A DNA stretch of 64,000 bases, taken from contig NZ_SCNG01000005.1 in assembly GCF_005503555.1 (NCBI RefSeq), positions 310,001 through 374,000 of the forward strand, in the 5' to 3' direction. The position numbers and the translations under genes were made by a program. Source of the stretch: Rudaea sp. 3F27F6. Lineage in GTDB: Bacteria > Pseudomonadota > Gammaproteobacteria > Xanthomonadales > Rhodanobacteraceae. The notes under the pieces were generated by a model, which did not search any database, had not been told where the DNA came from, and was given only the letters and a program-made list of their open reading frames with translations. How positions within the stretch are numbered: position 1 is the stretch's first letter; each line of letters opens with the position of its first letter. This document shows positions 16,132-24,688 of this stretch, piece by piece.

Positions 16132-17706
16132 ATGAAGAAATCCCTTTTCCCGCTTTTCGCTGTCTTGTTTGCTGCGTCGGCCGTTGCCGCGCCACCCGCC
16201 GATTTCGAAGCGCGCGTCGAAAAACTGCGCAAGGAGGTCGGCGTGCCCGGCATGGCCGTAGCCATCGTCGAGGACGGCAAGGTGACGATGGCCAAGGGAT
16301 TCGGCACGCGCGCGCTCGGCCTGAACGAAGCCGTCGATGCCGACACGATCTTCATGACCGGCTCGACCGGCAAGGCGGTGACGAGCGCCGCGCTCGCCGT
16401 CCTCGTCGACCGCGGCAAGATCGGCTGGGACGACAAGGTCATCGACCACATGCCCGATTTCGCCATGTACGACCCCTGGGTCACGCGCGAGATCACGATC
16501 CGCGATCTGCTCGTACACCGCAGCGGCCTCGGCCTCGGCGAAGGCGACCTGCTGTTCGTGCCGCGCGCGGGCCTCTCGCGCGCCGAGTCCGTGCGCCGCC
16601 TGCGCTATCTCAAACCGGCGACGAGCTTCCGCTACGGCTTCGCCTACGACAACGTGCTCTACATGGTCGCGGGCCAGTTGATCGAAGCGGTCAGCGGCAA
16701 GACCTGGGAGAAGTTCGTCGCCGAAGACGTGTTCAAGCCGGCCGGCATGCTGCATTCGACCAGCGACGACGACGTGCGCTTCACCGTCGCCGACCGCGCC
16801 TATCCGCATGCGCGCATGGACGGCGGTCTGCGCGGCGTCGGCAAGCAGGAGCGCCTCGACGAGCGCGACGGCCTCGGCCGCAACGCCGCGCCGGCGGGCG
16901 GCCTCGCGGTCAGCGCCAACGACATGGCGCGCTGGCTGATCATCCAGCTCAACCGCGGCAAGCTGCCGGAAGGCGAGGGCCGGCTGTTCTCCGAAGCGCA
17001 GAGTGCGCAGATGTGGACGCCCGAAGTATTCGTGCCGACGAGCAAGCGGCCCGAGTCGCTCAAGCTGACCGTGCCGAACTTCAGCACCTACGCGCTCGGC
17101 TGGGGCGTGCAGGACTACCGCGGCACCAAGGTGCTGCAGCATTCCGGCGCGGTGCTCGGCTTCCAGACCATCGTCGCGCTGATCCCGGGCAAGAACGTCG
17201 GCTTCGCGATCATGATCAACAGCGAGGACAGCGGCATCTACGCCGGGCTGCTCTACGAACTCTACGACCACTATCTCGGATTCCCGCCGAACGATTGGCC
17301 GGCGAAGTTCAGCGCCTATCTGAAGGAACGCGCCGCGAAAGGTCTCGAAGCCTACAAGGCCGACGCCGCCAAGCCGGCCAAGGTCGGTCCGTCGCTGCCG
17401 CTCGCGCGCTACGTCGGCACCTATGCCGATCCGTGGTACGGCCAGATCGAAGTCTCGCAGACGAAAGGCAAGCTCTCGATCGATTTCAAATCGACGCCGC
17501 GCATGAACGGCGCGCTCGACCACTGGCAGTACGACAGCTTCGTCACGCGCTTCACCGACAAGACGATAGAGCCGGCCTACGTGACCTTCGCCCTCGATGC
17601 CGACGGCAAGATCACCGGCGTGACGATGAAGCCGGTGTCGCCGATCGCCGATTTCAGCTACGACTACCAGGACCTGTCGTTTACGCCCGTGGAAAAGTCA
17701 AAATAG
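16132..17706 (+). CDS. Exported serine hydrolase (beta-lactamase fold) with C-terminal accessory domain
   Basis: 524 residues behind a GGAGG ribosome site. The signal peptide is about residues 1-20 (AVAA). The catalytic motifs of the class C/DD-peptidase group are STGK at 78-81, YDN at 172-174 and HSGAV near 345. The C-terminal 110 residues resemble the DUF3471 domain often attached to such hydrolases. It should act in the periplasm. It shares the fold with the hydrolase at 10328 but lacks its membrane segments, so the two are not recent duplicates. Members include D-aminopeptidases, esterases and MlrB-type peptidases; D-peptide cleavage is inferred from context. Confidence 0.86.
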   Translation: MKKSLFPLFAVLFAASAVAAPPADFEARVEKLRKEVGVPGMAVAIVEDGKVTMAKGFGTRALGLNEAVDADTIFMTGSTGKAVTSAALAVLVDRGKIGWDDKVIDHMPDFAMYDPWVTREITIRDLLVHRSGLGLGEGDLLFVPRAGLSRAESVRRLRYLKPATSFRYGFAYDNVLYMVAGQLIEAVSGKTWEKFVAEDVFKPAGMLHSTSDDDVRFTVADRAYPHARMDGGLRGVGKQERLDERDGLGRNAAPAGGLAVSANDMARWLIIQLNRGKLPEGEGRLFSEAQSAQMWTPEVFVPTSKRPESLKLTVPNFSTYALGWGVQDYRGTKVLQHSGAVLGFQTIVALIPGKNVGFAIMINSEDSGIYAGLLYELYDHYLGFPPNDWPAKFSAYLKERAAKGLEAYKADAAKPAKVGPSLPLARYVGTYADPWYGQIEVSQTKGKLSIDFKSTPRMNGALDHWQYDSFVTRFTDKTIEPAYVTFALDADGKITGVTMKPVSPIADFSYDYQDLSFTPVEKSK

Positions 17707-17805
17707 GCGCACCCGACCGGGATCCCGTTTGCTTCATGCCGCTGTGCGCGGTGCGAAGCGAACACACCGGGATGGGTTCCACTTCCTGGCCAACCGCGAG
17801 ACACC

Positions 17806-19149
17806 ATGAACAACACTCTGCGTTCGACTATCCAGTACGCCTTCGCCGCCTGCGCCGCCGTCGCGGCTTGTGCTCCGCTGGCCGCCGCCGAAACCGACGC
17901 CGCGCTCGCCGCGCGGGTCGAGCGCGTGCTCGCGGCGACGCCGCTGATCGACGGCCACAACGATCTGCCGTGGGGCATCCGCGAGCGCTTCGGCAATGCC
18001 GACGGCGTGGACCTGCGCGCGGACACGCTGAAGCTGCCGCGCCCCGCGGATGCATCCGAAGACTGGATGCCGTTGATGACCGACATCCCGCGCCTGCGCA
18101 AGGGCCATGTTGGCGGCCAGTTCTGGTCGGTGTGGATTCCGTCTTCGTTGACCGGCGCCGCGGCGGTGCAGACCACGCTGGAGCAGATCGACATCGTGCA
18201 CAACATGGTCTCGCGCTATCCGGCCGACATGGAAATGGCCGGCACGGCGGACGATCTGCTGCATGCGCGCAAGGCCGGCCGCGTCGGTGCATTGATCGGC
18301 ATTGAAGGCGGCCATCAAATCGGCAATTCGCTGCCCGCGCTGCGCCAGATGTACGCGCTCGGCGTGCGTTATATGACCCTGACCCATTCGCAGAACAACG
18401 ACTGGGCCGACTCGGCGACGGACACGCCGAAGCATCACGGCCTGACCGCCTTCGGCCGTGCGGTCGTCGGCGAAATGAACCGCCTCGGCATGCTCGTCGA
18501 TCTGAGCCACGTTTCGCCGGAAACGATGAAGGCGGCACTCGCCGTCTCGACCGCGCCGGTGATGTTTTCGCATTCGAGTGCGCGCGCGCTGGTCGATCAT
18601 CCGCGCGATGTACCCGACGACGTGCTCGCGCTGGTGAAGAAAAACCGCGGCATCGTCATGGTCAACTTCGCACCGCCGTACGTTTCCGCCGAGCGCGCGC
18701 GCTGGGAGGCCGACCGCGCCGCCGAGCAGACGCGCAACAACGCGCCGCCGTTCGCCGGCCTGTACATCGGCCAGCCCGATCGCGCCAAGGCCGCGCTGGC
18801 CGAATGGGATAAGGCGCATCCGCTGCCGCCGGTGACGATCGCGATGGTGGCCGACCACATCGAACATATCCGCGATGTCTGCGGCATCGACTGCGTCGGC
18901 ATCGGCTCCGACTTCGACGGCATTCCGTCGACGCCGCAGGGCCTCGACGGCGTCGACAAGTATCCGGTGCTGTTCGTCGAGCTGGCGCGTCGCGGCTGGA
19001 ACGACGCCGATCTCGCCAAGCTCGCCGCCGGCAACATCCTGCGCGTCCTGCACGAAGCCGAAGCCGCGGCCAAGCGCCTGCAGGCGACCGCGCGGCCGTC
19101 GTCGGCGACGATCGAAACCCTCGACGCCGCGCCGAAAAAATCTTCCTGA
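17806..19149 (+). CDS. Periplasmic M19 membrane dipeptidase, canonical
   Basis: 447 residues with an N-terminal signal peptide ending near APLAAAE. All expected zinc-site residues of renal-dipeptidase-type enzymes are present: DGHNDLP with His51 and Asp53, GIEGGH with Glu167, DLSHVS with His235, FSHSSAR with His256, and GIGSDFDG. The family hydrolyses dipeptides and commonly accepts a D-residue at the C-terminal position. Together with the degenerate M19 at 5726 it gives the island one standard and one non-standard dipeptidase. It is followed after 11 nt by the D-aminoacylase, so the two are probably one transcript. Confidence 0.93.
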   Translation: MNNTLRSTIQYAFAACAAVAACAPLAAAETDAALAARVERVLAATPLIDGHNDLPWGIRERFGNADGVDLRADTLKLPRPADASEDWMPLMTDIPRLRKGHVGGQFWSVWIPSSLTGAAAVQTTLEQIDIVHNMVSRYPADMEMAGTADDLLHARKAGRVGALIGIEGGHQIGNSLPALRQMYALGVRYMTLTHSQNNDWADSATDTPKHHGLTAFGRAVVGEMNRLGMLVDLSHVSPETMKAALAVSTAPVMFSHSSARALVDHPRDVPDDVLALVKKNRGIVMVNFAPPYVSAERARWEADRAAEQTRNNAPPFAGLYIGQPDRAKAALAEWDKAHPLPPVTIAMVADHIEHIRDVCGIDCVGIGSDFDGIPSTPQGLDGVDKYPVLFVELARRGWNDADLAKLAAGNILRVLHEAEAAAKRLQATARPSSATIETLDAAPKKSS

Positions 19150-19160
19150 GAGGCGAAAAC

Positions 19161-20795
19161 ATGAAACGAATGATCTTGTCGTCCCTGGTAATGGCCGCGT
19201 GTTCGCTGATGACATTCGGCATCGCATCGGCTGCCACGCCCGTCTACGACATCGTCATTCGCAACGGCCGCGTGCTCGACGGCGCGGGCAATCCCTTCGT
19301 ACGCGCCGACGTAGCGATCAAGGACGGGCGCATCGCGCGCATCGGCAAGATCGACGCGGCCGGCGTGCGCGAAATCGATGCCAGCGGCAAGTACGTCGCG
19401 CCCGGCCTGATCGACATGATGGACCAGTCGGGCGAAGTGCTGCTGAAGAACGGCGCTGCCGAGAACAAGCTGCGCATGGGCGTCACCAGCCTGATCGCGG
19501 GCGAGGGCGGTACGCCGGTCGATGCGGAGAAGATTCCCGAGTACTTCACCCAGCTTGAAAAGCAGGGCATCGCGGTCAATTTCGGCACTTACTACAGCGC
19601 CGCGCAGGCGCGCGTGAAGGTGATGGGCGATGGCGCGGCCAGGCCGACGCCTGCGCAATTCGAGGCGATGAAGGGCCTCGTCGCGACGGCGATGAAGAAC
19701 GGCACCTTCGGCATCGCGAGCGCCCTGATCTATCCGCCCGACTCTTTCCAGACCACGGACGACCTCATCGCGATGGCCAAGGTCGCGAGCGCCTGCAACG
19801 GTTTTTACTCGACCCATATGCGTGACGAGAGCGGCAAGCTGCTCGACGCGATCGACGAGGCCATCGCGATCGGCGAGAAGGGCGGCGTCAAAGTCGAGAT
19901 CTTCCACATGAAGGCGGCGTGGGCGCCCGGCTGGGGCAAGCTGATGCCCGAAGCGATCGCCAAGATCAATGCGGCGCGTGCGCGCGGCGTCGACGTGGCC
20001 GGCGATCTGTATCCGTATACCGCAGGCGGCACCGGCATCGACATCACCGTGCCGAATCATCTGTTCGCCGACGGCGCCGAGCAGGCATGGAAGAAGCTGC
20101 GCGATCCGGCGGTACGCGCGCAGTTGAAACGCGAAGTCGCCGCCGGTTCACTGCCGGGCTGGTCGAACCTCGTCGAAGCGGCAGGCGGTTGGGAGCATGT
20201 CGTGCTCGCCAACTCGTTCAACGAAAAGTACGCGCAGTATCACGGCAAGAGTTTCGCCGAGATCGGCAAGGCGATGAACAAGGACCCGGCCGACGCGGCC
20301 TGGGACATCCTGCTCGACGCGCTGCCGAAGCGCGCGATGGCGCTGTACTTCATGATGGACGAAGCCGACATCGAAACCGCGCTGAAGCAGCCCTGGACCA
20401 GCGTGGGCACCGATGCCAGTGCCGCCGAAAAATTCGGCGAGGTCGACGCGCTCGGCCTGCCGCATCCGCGCGCCTATGGCACGTTCCCGCGCGTCATCGC
20501 CGAATACGTACGCAAGCGCCACGTGCTGACGCTCGAAGAAGCCGTGCGCAAGATGAGCTCATGGCCCGCCGCGCGCCTCGGCCTCGCCGATCGCGGCGAA
20601 CTGCGCGAAGGTCTGCGCGCCGACGTGATCGTGCTCGACTACGACCGCGTGCAGGACCGCGCCGACTGGACCCATCCGACCGCGGCGCCCGAGGGCATCG
20701 ATACCGTGATCGTCAACGGCAAGCTGGCGATCGATGCGGGCAAATACACCGGGGCGAAGAGCGGTGTCGTGTTGAGGCACGCTTGCACGCGCTGA
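19161..20795 (+). CDS. N-acyl-D-amino-acid deacylase-like amidohydrolase, exported
   Basis: 544 residues with a signal peptide ending near IASA (residue 24). The frame around the barrel matches the D-aminoacylase group: IRNGRVLDGAGNP, YVAPGLID, THMRDESG, VEIFHMKA and SVGTDAS. In typical members PGLID is followed by an HxH metal pair. Here the sequence is PGLIDMMDQSGE (81-92), so both histidines are missing, as in a known side branch of the family. The family releases D-amino acids from N-acyl-D-amino acids. The context of DgcN/DgcA and dipeptidases supports a D-amino-acid substrate, but the altered metal site leaves the reaction open. Confidence 0.82.
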   Translation: MKRMILSSLVMAACSLMTFGIASAATPVYDIVIRNGRVLDGAGNPFVRADVAIKDGRIARIGKIDAAGVREIDASGKYVAPGLIDMMDQSGEVLLKNGAAENKLRMGVTSLIAGEGGTPVDAEKIPEYFTQLEKQGIAVNFGTYYSAAQARVKVMGDGAARPTPAQFEAMKGLVATAMKNGTFGIASALIYPPDSFQTTDDLIAMAKVASACNGFYSTHMRDESGKLLDAIDEAIAIGEKGGVKVEIFHMKAAWAPGWGKLMPEAIAKINAARARGVDVAGDLYPYTAGGTGIDITVPNHLFADGAEQAWKKLRDPAVRAQLKREVAAGSLPGWSNLVEAAGGWEHVVLANSFNEKYAQYHGKSFAEIGKAMNKDPADAAWDILLDALPKRAMALYFMMDEADIETALKQPWTSVGTDASAAEKFGEVDALGLPHPRAYGTFPRVIAEYVRKRHVLTLEEAVRKMSSWPAARLGLADRGELREGLRADVIVLDYDRVQDRADWTHPTAAPEGIDTVIVNGKLAIDAGKYTGAKSGVVLRHACTR

Positions 20796-20810
20796 TTTGT
20801 GCTTCTTTCG

Positions 20811-21553
20811 CTCGTCATTCCCGCACGCTTTTGGCGGGAATCCAGCGACTTTGCTTTGGTTTTTTTGTTGGTCTAGAAGCAAAGGCTTCCGCTCGTCCTG
20901 CGGACGAGCGGGTAACTTTCTTTGCTTGTGCAAAGAAAGTCACCAAAGAAACACCCCCCAGAACATTGCGCCCTACGCGCATCCTGCGCTCCGGGTCCGC
21001 GACATCGGCCGGGTTCCGCTAATTGCACATCCGTGTGCAATAGCGGAATCGGCGCGATCCATCGCGCCGACCCTGCGGGCCTTATCGTCCGCTGCCGCCG
21101 CAATGTAATGGGGACCCGGAGAAGCCAGGGCAGCGCGCATCGTGCGCGCCGAAGCTAGAGCAAGAAGCAGGCCCTCTGCTTTCGTGGGCGCGCAATTGGT
21201 CGTGCCCGGCTCTGCTTTTGACCTGGCTTTTGACCTCGGGTCCCCGTCAGTCGCGGCGAGGGCATGACGGATTCGCCCGTAGGGTCGCGCGCAGGATGCG
21301 CGCGAGTTCGCGAATGGACAGGATGTCCATCGAGCGAACCCCGGCATGACCTCGCGAACCCGTAGCGCGTAGCGCGGAGGGCGCGGCTCCCGGGGTGCAT
21401 TTCTTTGGTTACTTTCTTTGGGCAAGCAAAGAAAGTAACCCGCTCGTCCGTAGGACGAGTGGAAGCTCTGCTCTTAAACAAACCAAAGCAGAGCAAGGGC
21501 TGGATTCCCGCTTGACCAGCCCTTCGGCTGTTGAGAGCCGCGGGAATGACGAG
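20811..21553. repeat. Interspersed inverted-repeat element, copy A
   Basis: A 743-bp element begins with CTCGTCATTCCCGC and ends with its exact complement GCGGGAATGACGAG. Its outer arms, each about 150 nt, are imperfect inverted copies: the segment with CCGCTCGTCCTGCGGACGAG and TTTCTTTG near 20888-20945 is mirrored near 21410-21465. A 35-nt hairpin, TTCCGCTA...TAGCGGAA, sits at 21014-21048. It contains only spurious short frames and no transposase. A second copy is at 31249. Similar blocks are common in Xanthomonadales genomes, to my knowledge. It closes the catabolic island on its right side. Confidence 0.8.
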
Positions 21554-21611
21554 CAAAAACTTCGTGCGATCGCAAGATGCCATGCGCGCTAGTCGCGCCT
21601 CAACCAAGCCG

Positions 21612-22145
21612 TCAGCGTTTGTCGTGCCAACACCAATGCCAAGGCTCATAGGCGATGCCGTGCGGATTGCCGCGCGGGTAGCTCAAACTGAATTTGTATG
21701 TCCCGGCGTTCTTGCGCAGCCACGCGAACGCCGGTGAACGTTCGAATTCTTCTTCGAGTGCTGTGTAGCCGGGTGTGGTGATGTCGAGCGCGCGGCCGGT
21801 GTGGTGCTCGCTGTAGCCTGGTGCGGCGCTGACGCGCAGGATTTCCTGCATCGACTGGCCGCGGTCGAGTTTGCGTTTGAGGATGCCGAGTTGGTATTCG
21901 ATGCCGCGAAACGCGGAGACGATTTCCAGTTCGACGCCGGCTTGCGCCGCGGCTTCGCGCATGCGCATCCACGCGCGCGCCGCGTGCGGGGCGAGGTACT
22001 GTTCGCGTCCTTGCGTATCGCGGCCGATGCTCGCCAGCCGCCGCGGCTCGCGCACGCGGCGCAGTCCGCGCACGCGGCCGTAGTCGCGTGGCACGCCGAG
22101 CGCGAACGCGGCGCTGACGAAATCGATTTCGCTGGTCTGGTTCAT
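21612..22145 (-). CDS. M15 family D,D-carboxypeptidase (VanY-like)
   Basis: 177 residues. The zinc motif SEHHTGRALD (SxHxxGxAxD) and the downstream EPWHW identify an M15B VanY-type peptidase, which removes the terminal D-alanine from peptidoglycan peptides. No signal peptide or membrane helix is visible, so either the enzyme is cytosolic (a recycling or LD/DD role) or export is unconventional. It is the last gene of the minus-strand run that starts with the SPFH gene at 24379, and lies next to repeat copy A. Confidence 0.88.
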   Translation of the reverse strand: MNQTSEIDFVSAAFALGVPRDYGRVRGLRRVREPRRLASIGRDTQGREQYLAPHAARAWMRMREAAAQAGVELEIVSAFRGIEYQLGILKRKLDRGQSMQEILRVSAAPGYSEHHTGRALDITTPGYTALEEEFERSPAFAWLRKNAGTYKFSLSYPRGNPHGIAYEPWHWCWHDKR

Positions 22146-22186
22146 TGACGATCGGAGTATAGGGAATCGCGCGGCAAATGCCGTGC

Positions 22187-22966
22187 TCAGCCTTGCGGCA
22201 TGATCAGGGGCAGAAGCACATGCAGCACGATGTCGGTGCTGAAGTGCGCAGCGATGGCGTGTTCGATACCGTAGCGGCAGAACAGCCAGCCGAACGCGAT
22301 GCCGCAGACGGCGTTGGCTGAAATGATGCTGATGACGATCGCCGGATTGAGCGGTACTTCCGAGACGGCCGACCAGTTTGGCAGATGCGCCGCGCCGAAC
22401 AAGATCGCGGCGATGACGATCGCCGTCCAATAGACCGACGGGCGCGGTGACAGAATGCGCGTCGCCAGCCACACGAGGGCGGAGACGAGGAACAGACGGA
22501 ACGCCGTTTCTTCGACGATGCCGCCATAGAATGACGCGAGCAGCCCCTTCCACGAAGCGGGGATATGGCTCACGTCGATGGCGTCCGCGGGCAGCGGCAG
22601 TATTGCCTGTAGCAGGCCGGCTGCGACCGCAGCCACAATTCCGACGACGATCGCCAGAATCCACCGCGATGACGGCGGGGCGGAGGCGCCGGCGAGCCAG
22701 CGACGAATTGCCGGGCTGTCCAATCCGAAACGTTGTCCTGCGCGCAAACCGATGTAGGCAAGCAGGGCAATCACGACGAAATTGGCGCCGAACGTCACCA
22801 GAATCCCTCCGATCGGCGGCCACGCTTTCTGCGTCATCGCGAGGGCATAGGGCAGGACCAGCAGCGATGCAATCGCTCCGCTCGCGCCGAGTACCAGCGC
22901 GATTGCGCCATTGCGATGGTCGGGCCTATCGTTCAACGCAATCTCGTTCACGACTGTTTCGCTCAC
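22187..22966 (-). CDS. CPBP family intramembrane metalloprotease
   Basis: 259 residues with about seven hydrophobic segments. The family motifs are EETAFR (EExxxR), FGAAH (FxxxH) and HFSTD (HxxxD). CPBP proteins are membrane-embedded proteases or protease-like factors; they include CAAX prenyl proteases, bacteriocin-immunity proteins and MlrA. The start overlaps the stop of the Arc-like gene (ATGA), so they are translationally coupled. Its substrate may lie in the SPFH membrane domain encoded upstream; that is inference. Confidence 0.85.
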   Translation of the reverse strand: MSETVVNEIALNDRPDHRNGAIALVLGASGAIASLLVLPYALAMTQKAWPPIGGILVTFGANFVVIALLAYIGLRAGQRFGLDSPAIRRWLAGASAPPSSRWILAIVVGIVAAVAAGLLQAILPLPADAIDVSHIPASWKGLLASFYGGIVEETAFRLFLVSALVWLATRILSPRPSVYWTAIVIAAILFGAAHLPNWSAVSEVPLNPAIVISIISANAVCGIAFGWLFCRYGIEHAIAAHFSTDIVLHVLLPLIMPQG

Positions 22967-23157
22967 GGCTGCTTGTCCTCGCTGTCGTCGACCGGGGGAA
23001 TGCTGTTGCGCATGCGGCCTGCCTTGCGCAGCGCGTCGCGCAGCACGTACTCGATCTGCGCGTTGACGCTGCGCAGTTCGTCGTCGGCCCAGCGCTGGAC
23101 GGCGTCGAGCACGTCGGCGCTGATGCGCAGCGGATAGGCTTTCTTATCGGCGGCCAT
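22963..23157 (-). CDS. Small Arc-like ribbon-helix-helix DNA-binding protein
   Basis: 64 residues. [20 protein letters not shown] followed by two predicted helices ([21 protein letters not shown]) has the Arc/MetJ ribbon-helix-helix pattern. The acidic C-terminus ([10 protein letters not shown]) is disordered. It overlaps the membrane-protein gene before it by 14 nt and the CPBP gene after it by 4 nt. It may autoregulate the SPFH operon. No toxin gene accompanies it, so an antitoxin role has no support. Confidence 0.75.
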   Translation of the reverse strand: MAADKKAYPLRISADVLDAVQRWADDELRSVNAQIEYVLRDALRKAGRMRNSIPPVDDSEDKQP

Positions 23158-23500
23158 TGGTTTTCCGTGCGGCGGGTTTGTCCTGGTAGCGCAGTTTGCC
23201 GATCAGGAGTGCGAGCACGATGAGGCAAATGCACACCACAAAAAGGACGGTGGCGATGTTGCGCTTCGAATCATCTTGGAAAAAAGCGTAGAGCGCGATG
23301 CCATGCGCGATGATCAGCGCCGCAAGGACGCTGACCATCATGCTCACGAACTGGCCGAGACCCTGGACATCGGAAACCCGCTCCCAGTCCACGCCGTGGA
23401 CGAGGCCGCGCGGCCCGCGCACACGAATCACGATCGCGAGGATGAGCATCACGATGCCGGCGGCGCTGGCCACGATCAATTCGGTGAGCTTGTCCGTCAT
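23144..23500 (-). CDS. Small membrane protein of SPFH operon, unknown function
   Basis: 118 residues with three hydrophobic segments (about 6-27, 50-72 and 83-101) and a basic C-terminus. I do not recognise a named family. It starts 12 nt downstream of the SPFH stop and overlaps the Arc-like gene, so it is co-expressed with both. Its location suggests an accessory partner of the SPFH protein. Confidence 0.7.
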   Translation of the reverse strand: MTDKLTELIVASAAGIVMLILAIVIRVRGPRGLVHGVDWERVSDVQGLGQFVSMMVSVLAALIIAHGIALYAFFQDDSKRNIATVLFVVCICLIVLALLIGKLRYQDKPAARKTNGRR

Positions 23501-23512
23501 GGCACGCCCCGC

Positions 23513-24379
23513 TTAGTTGTATAGCGTCCCGGTATTGACGATCGGCTGCGTTCCGCGCTCGCCGCAGAGCACGACGAGCAGGTTCGACACCATCGCCGCC
23601 TTGCGTTCTTCGTCGAGCTGCACGACGCCGCGCGACTTCAACTGGTCGAGCGCCATCTCGACCATCGTCACCGCGCCTTCAACGATGCGTGTGCGCGCAG
23701 CGATGATCGCGCTGGCCTGCTGGCGCTGCAGCATCGCCTGAGCGATCTCGGGGGCGAAGGCGAGGTGAGTGATGCGCGCTTCGATCACCTTGACGCCGGC
23801 GCTGGCGAGGCGTTCCTGGATTTCATTCTGCAGATGGTCGGCGACTTCCTTGCCGTGGCTGCGCAGCGAGATGCCGCCCGAGTCGTGCGAATCGTACGGA
23901 TAACTCTGCGCCATCTGGCGCAGCGCGGACTCGCTCTGGATGTGTACGAAGTCTTCGTAGTCGTTGACCTGGAACAGCGCTTCGGCGGTATCGACCACCT
24001 GCCAGACGACGACCGCGGCGATCTCGATCGGATTGCCGTCGAGATCGTTGACCTTGAGTTTGGACGATTCGAAGTTGCGCACGCGCAGCGAGACGCTAGT
24101 TTTCGAGTAGAACGGATTGGCCCAGCGCGGACCTGGGTCGCGCACCGTGCCGACGTAGCGGCCGAAGAATTGCAGCACCTTGCCTTCGTTCGGCGCCACG
24201 GTGAAGAAACCGCAGAGACAGATGAGCAGGGCGAAGGCGATCAGGATAGCGGCCACGATGATCCACACGCTCTTGCCCTGAACGCCATAGATCAGCCAGG
24301 CCACATCGGCCAGCAGCAATACGATCAAGCCGATCAAAGCGGGAATGCCGGATGGCGCGGAAACGGAACGCTCGTTCAT
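23513..24379 (-). CDS. SPFH/stomatin-like membrane scaffold protein
   Basis: 288 residues starting at an ATG with an AGGAGA ribosome site. Two hydrophobic segments (about residues 12-32 and 38-60) precede an SPFH domain (about 60-230; [50 protein letters not shown]). A helical region with [20 protein letters not shown] follows. Such proteins oligomerise and organise membrane microdomains, often controlling membrane proteases. The operon partner CPBP is such a candidate. This is the first gene of a five-gene minus-strand run. Confidence 0.88.
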   Translation of the reverse strand: MNERSVSAPSGIPALIGLIVLLLADVAWLIYGVQGKSVWIIVAAILIAFALLICLCGFFTVAPNEGKVLQFFGRYVGTVRDPGPRWANPFYSKTSVSLRVRNFESSKLKVNDLDGNPIEIAAVVVWQVVDTAEALFQVNDYEDFVHIQSESALRQMAQSYPYDSHDSGGISLRSHGKEVADHLQNEIQERLASAGVKVIEARITHLAFAPEIAQAMLQRQQASAIIAARTRIVEGAVTMVEMALDQLKSRGVVQLDEERKAAMVSNLLVVLCGERGTQPIVNTGTLYN

Positions 24380-24688
24380 GGTGGTCTCTCCTGTGGGTGA
24401 GGAAAAGATATCAAAAAGATATCAATTATTCAACAGGTATTCACGACGATCGAAAAATGGTTTTGGTTAGTGGAGAAAATTGATGAAAATCAAATAATAA
24501 AAGAGATTATTGAATGTAAAAAAGAGACTGGGCGTCGACGATTGGAAGCTCTCGCGTGTCGAATTGGGCCGCGCTGAGTCGTCTGATTGTTGAGTCGGGA
24601 CGGAATCTTCGCGACGGCTTTGTTGCTCCCGCTCGGATGCAGGACGTTTGTAGAGTGGGGCGGCTTCCGCTCTTTCCCGGAGAAACGC
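24380..24688. other. 309-bp AT-rich divergent intergenic region
   Basis: It separates the minus-strand SPFH operon from the plus-strand MFS gene. The stretch 24400-24530 is markedly AT-rich and must hold the SPFH promoter. Apart from the GATATC direct repeat at 24405-24425 I see no RNA gene or coding sequence. Confidence 0.6.
24405..24425. promoter_or_regulatory. Direct repeat AAGATATCAA x2, 11-bp period
   Basis: AAGATATCAA occurs at 24405-24414 and 24416-24425. Each copy contains the palindrome GATATC, so the sites fall on the same DNA face one helical turn apart. That is the layout expected for a ribbon-helix-helix repressor. The operon it precedes encodes such a protein. Binding is inferred. 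Confidence 0.4.

Noticed and set aside
20811-21553. Short open frames inside repeat copy A (and B) as small proteins
   Set aside because: Frames occur on both strands of an inverted repeat, have no ribosome sites and differ between copies.
22187-22966. CPBP protein as a true MlrA
   Set aside because: Only general CPBP motifs are shared, and the gene belongs to the SPFH operon, outside the peptide island.
22963-23157. Arc-like protein as an antitoxin
   Set aside because: No toxin-like partner is adjacent; its neighbours are a membrane protein and a CPBP protease.
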